Of a stretch of DNA of 64,000 nt, positions 60,997 through 64,000 are shown piece by piece. The stretch covers positions 49,661,356 through 49,725,355 of the forward strand of contig CM038466.1 of the NCBI GenBank assembly GCA_021464415.1. The letters are read 5' to 3'. The stretch's first letter is position 1. The number at the start of each line of letters is the position of its first letter. The notes beneath the pieces are model-generated. The model ran no database searches. It was not told the DNA's origin and saw only the letters and a program-made list of their open reading frames with translations. Made by a program: the position numbers and the translations under genes. The stretch comes from Lonicera japonica. Lineage: Eukaryota > Streptophyta > Magnoliopsida > Dipsacales > Caprifoliaceae.

Positions 60997-62144
60997 ATTT
61001 TGGGATATGAGAATTCTATCATTCTATCTGATTTTCCTGGTTTTCTATCAAATATATTCTACGATCGTCTTATTTTTGAAGAATTATCGAATCTATTCTT
61101 GACACTAGGCATGTCTCGCTTCTAGAACCAAATTCTCAGAAATATTTGAAGAGGAAAAAGCTTATTATCGCCGGAGATCTCTATGCCATATTATATTTTC
61201 TCTCTTATTATTATTTTCGTCGAGAAGGTAACGAAAGTCTCTTATGGTATTTAAAACTAAGATATTTGTGTACTTGTTTTATTTCTGTTATTTTGTCCGC
61301 ATTTTATCTGAATAACTTATTGTCAAGTTACAAAATAGTCTACCGTTTTTAAAACAAAAACCCTGATAAAATCATTTGCAAAACCAAAGAGGTAAGAACA
61401 TTATCATCCGGATAAAATTAGGTTTTCAAACCCCGGATTGATAAAACTTACTTAGGAATTAAATTCAGACCTATCTCATCTTTCCTATAGATTACGATAT
61501 TTTTAATAAAACTCTCCTCAAAGAGTTGAATTCCATATTGAATTAGTTTCGATACAAGATCTGGACTTTTCCAAAGTAATCAATACGAGAAAAACCGACA
61601 TTATTATCTGAAAAAATAATATTGGAATCTCTCTTTTAAAAATAAGCTTTGTCACTTGTATTACAGTTTTAAAACCAAAACAATCGGGTCACGAAACACA
61701 AAGGTTTTTCATCCCTTTTTTCATTTCCCAAAATTTAGGGTTTTTATTTCGGGAAGTAGTAGACTGTCAGTAAAAGCATCCAAGTTTTTCAACATATAAC
61801 AAACATATAAGACTACTAGAGACTGAAAGGGTAGAACGGGTGCTTAACACCTTCCTGATCCGTAACATAGTTCCCGAACCCTATAAAATCCTGCTTTCAT
61901 AAACAAACGTGTAAAGAAAGGCTTATCTGTAACCTTTTCTCTTACACAACTATTTTGTCCGTTTTCTCGTAAAATGTACTAGCGACTCTGAACGAACCCT
62001 CTTGCATCTAGAAATAGATAGAGGGACACCCGGTATGAATTATCAAACACATAAGAAGCCAATGGAACAATGAAATCCTTTCCGATGTTTCAGACTCCCA
62101 AACACGGGATCGAGACCCTAGGGTCGCATTTGCGGATTCTCACA
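60997..62144 (+). repeat. 3' part of the Tat/Ogre-like LTR (copy B)
   Basis: Nearly identical to 52,379-53,524, beginning after the shared AGCA and ending TTCTCACA. It is followed by TGGCGACTCCGCTAGGGA, the primer-binding site. It lacks the first ~380 bp, including U3 palindromes and TATA box. Confidence 0.92.
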
Positions 62145-62167
62145 GTGGCGACTCCGCTAGGGACTAA

Positions 62168-63581
62168 TGTACCAAGAAATTGGTAGTATAATTTACTATG
62201 TTAATTTATAATATATAGAGCATATATTATTAGTAATTTTATATTTTTAATGTTTTTCAGGTGTTAGAAAAGAATTGAAAAAGATTGAGAAAAATAACGG
62301 AATTAAAGCAAGTGAAGACACCTAAAAGTGCTCAATACTTTTAGAAGCATAACTTTTTACTCGGAATTCCAAATAATGCAATTCTTGAGCCTAAATTGAA
62401 GAAAATTTTGAGAGTTACAACTTTGCAGTTTGACATTGTTTTAAATTCAACCATCCCCGAGTCTGAAATTGCGACGCAAAATCCAGCAACATAAAAGGAC
62501 GAAAATTGAACAAAATGTCTTCAACTGTGGGCCCAAGCCCATTTAACCAACCTAATAAATACTAATAAAGGAAATGCCCAGCATGCTTTTAAGTAGAAGA
62601 AGCCCAATCAAGTTTATATCCAATTAAATATTTTAAGGCCCAAGTTATCTAGCACTCAAATTAAACCCCAAAGCCCATGAATTACACTTAGCAATTATAA
62701 AAGAAGGGCTCTTGTAGCAAATTAGAGAAGCCAACAGCAACAGCAGCACTGCTGTGAACGTCTCTTCTCCTCTCTTTTGTTTTATTTTTACTTTGAAGCT
62801 TTGAAGATTGAAGACTTAATTTTATTTTTTATTAATGTCAAGTAAGTTTTCTTTTAATTCTATTTGTTATTTAACTTTTATTATGCTAGCATAAATTTGT
62901 GCTGGGGTTAGGATAAGTATATTTAATTGATTCCCTTGCACGTATTCATGTCAATTGACTCTACCACTTTAATGCTTTAATTTTAAATACAATTTTTGCT
63001 ATTGGATGCCTATTTTAATTGAAAAAAAAAATAAAGTTAGATTCTCGCTATTTTTTGTTGGATTCATCTTATGATTTGTTAAGAGCGGATATAGGGTGTG
63101 TTTTGGCGGATATAATGAGTGTTTTGATTTTATACATTAGTTTGGCTGTGGAAGAATCACAATTGGATTTTATTAATTGATTGGACTTTCTTGATTTTAT
63201 TTTCCGCATCTAATAGAGTCGAGAGACCAAATTAGTGCGAGATAAGAGTAGAATTTATGCGGATGAATACTTAGGAAGATGATATTGAATATATGACTCC
63301 AAAATCCTAGTCAATTAATTCATTAATTTTATTGTCTTGCTCAATATTATTTAGTTTAGTTCCATTGCTTTAATTTACTTTCTTTTTTTTTTCTTTATTT
63401 AATTTGCTTTATTTTATTAGTTTGATTATCATCAATTATTCTTGGCTAGATTAAGGATTAGTGAAAGATTAACAAGACAAAATTCAAACATATTGTGTGA
63501 GTCTCTATGGGATCGACCTCGCTTATACGCTATATTATAAATTGATTTGTGCACTTGTGAGTATTAAAATTTATCACAAGA
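62168..63581 (+). repeat. Athila-type LTR 3
   Basis: 1,414 bp, close to LTR 1 throughout and placed at the same position after the Tat/Ogre-like primer-binding site. It is followed by AGTTTTGGGGGACATAG, where the Athila primer-binding site appears to have lost about ten bases; sequence beyond is unrelated to the Athila interior. Confidence 0.9.
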
Positions 63582-64000
63582 AGTTTTGGGGGACATAGAA
63601 AACTAGGCTCTTATATGTGGACTTGTGTTTATCTGTTGAATATTTGCTATTACTGCTTTCTTTACTTCTTTCCTATGTTAATTGATTGCAAAGAAACTTT
63701 TTCTAATAAAAATGGAAGTTTTCCAAAATACATGATAAAGATAATGATATTTGCAAACCCGATCTTTCAAAACTTTTTACACACATCACTATTCATGCAT
63801 TGCTTCTACGAGTGTGAAATTACCCCAAACCCTCGGAAGTATTATAAGTGAGTAGGGAGTTGGCTTGCTTTAGCCAACATAAACCAAAAGCATTTACTTT
63901 CACTCACCTTAGCCAAGTACGCCCCCGAGGTTTGTCAGTGACGAGAACACTCACGTACCCGGGAAGTATGTCAAAAGATTCTTGCACGTACTCGCCCCTA
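63582..64000. other. Unassigned right edge
   Basis: Not similar to the Athila interior. 63,860-64,000 is less AT-rich, with strings such as GCCCCCGAGGTTTG and CACGTACCCGGGAAG, and may be the edge of another element. No gene can be supported. Confidence 0.35.

Noticed and set aside
1..64000. CRISPR arrays, bacterial operons, rRNA or tRNA genes
   Set aside because: Nothing of the kind was seen; introns and plant transposons show this is nuclear plant DNA, and tRNA-like strings are retroelement or SINE parts.

Overview
This window is AT-rich nuclear DNA from a flowering plant, almost certainly a eudicot. The evidence is GT-AG introns, a plant-type biotin-protein ligase gene with an organelle transit peptide, and a dense mix of plant LTR retrotransposons, Helitrons, hAT and PIF/Harbinger elements. 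I cannot name the species from the sequence. Only two host genes can be built exon by exon. Most of the rest is mobile DNA, often nested, with many boundaries fixed by target-site duplications (TSDs) or by paralogous empty sites inside the window.

Layout. 1-2,440: a long foldback, a decayed Ulp1/C48-type protease relic, and two arrays of a 22-bp dyad motif. 2,694-3,597: a Mutator-like element. 4,334-15,287 (minus): a ten-exon HCS1-type gene for holocarboxylase synthetase, 387 codons plus stop, with introns full of repeats; exon 1 encodes a transit peptide and exon 2 opens with a second in-frame ATG. 16,067-17,551: an hAT element with a perfect 8-bp TSD. 20,056-24,721: a PIF-type MITE, a MITE nested in a MITE, and a Helitron with a duplicated 3' end. 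25,450-30,125: a broken Copia element with both LTRs. About 32,000-35,550: a Gypsy LTR interrupted by an inverted solo LTR of another Gypsy family.

35,690-51,590: a mosaic of local duplications around a small two-exon membrane-protein gene (38,498-40,403, minus). Its promoter/first exon and its flanks recur several times. Helitron and hAT insertions occupy some copies and are absent from others, so the copies serve as each other's empty sites. 49,550-63,581: Gypsy DNA. A Tat/Ogre-like LTR abuts an Athila-like element that keeps only gag and protease, and an 8.6-kb tandem duplication has produced a chimeric LTR and a third Athila LTR.

I found no wholly new gene system. The most distinctive signals are: covarying dyads in the 52-bp-period arrays; a Copia primer-binding site that matches the anticodon arm of tRNA-Ile(AAU) if position 34 is inosine; the reciprocal empty sites; the microhomology-bounded 8.6-kb duplication; conserved CGCG palindromes in one LTR family; and a start-codon layout in HCS1 that suits dual targeting.
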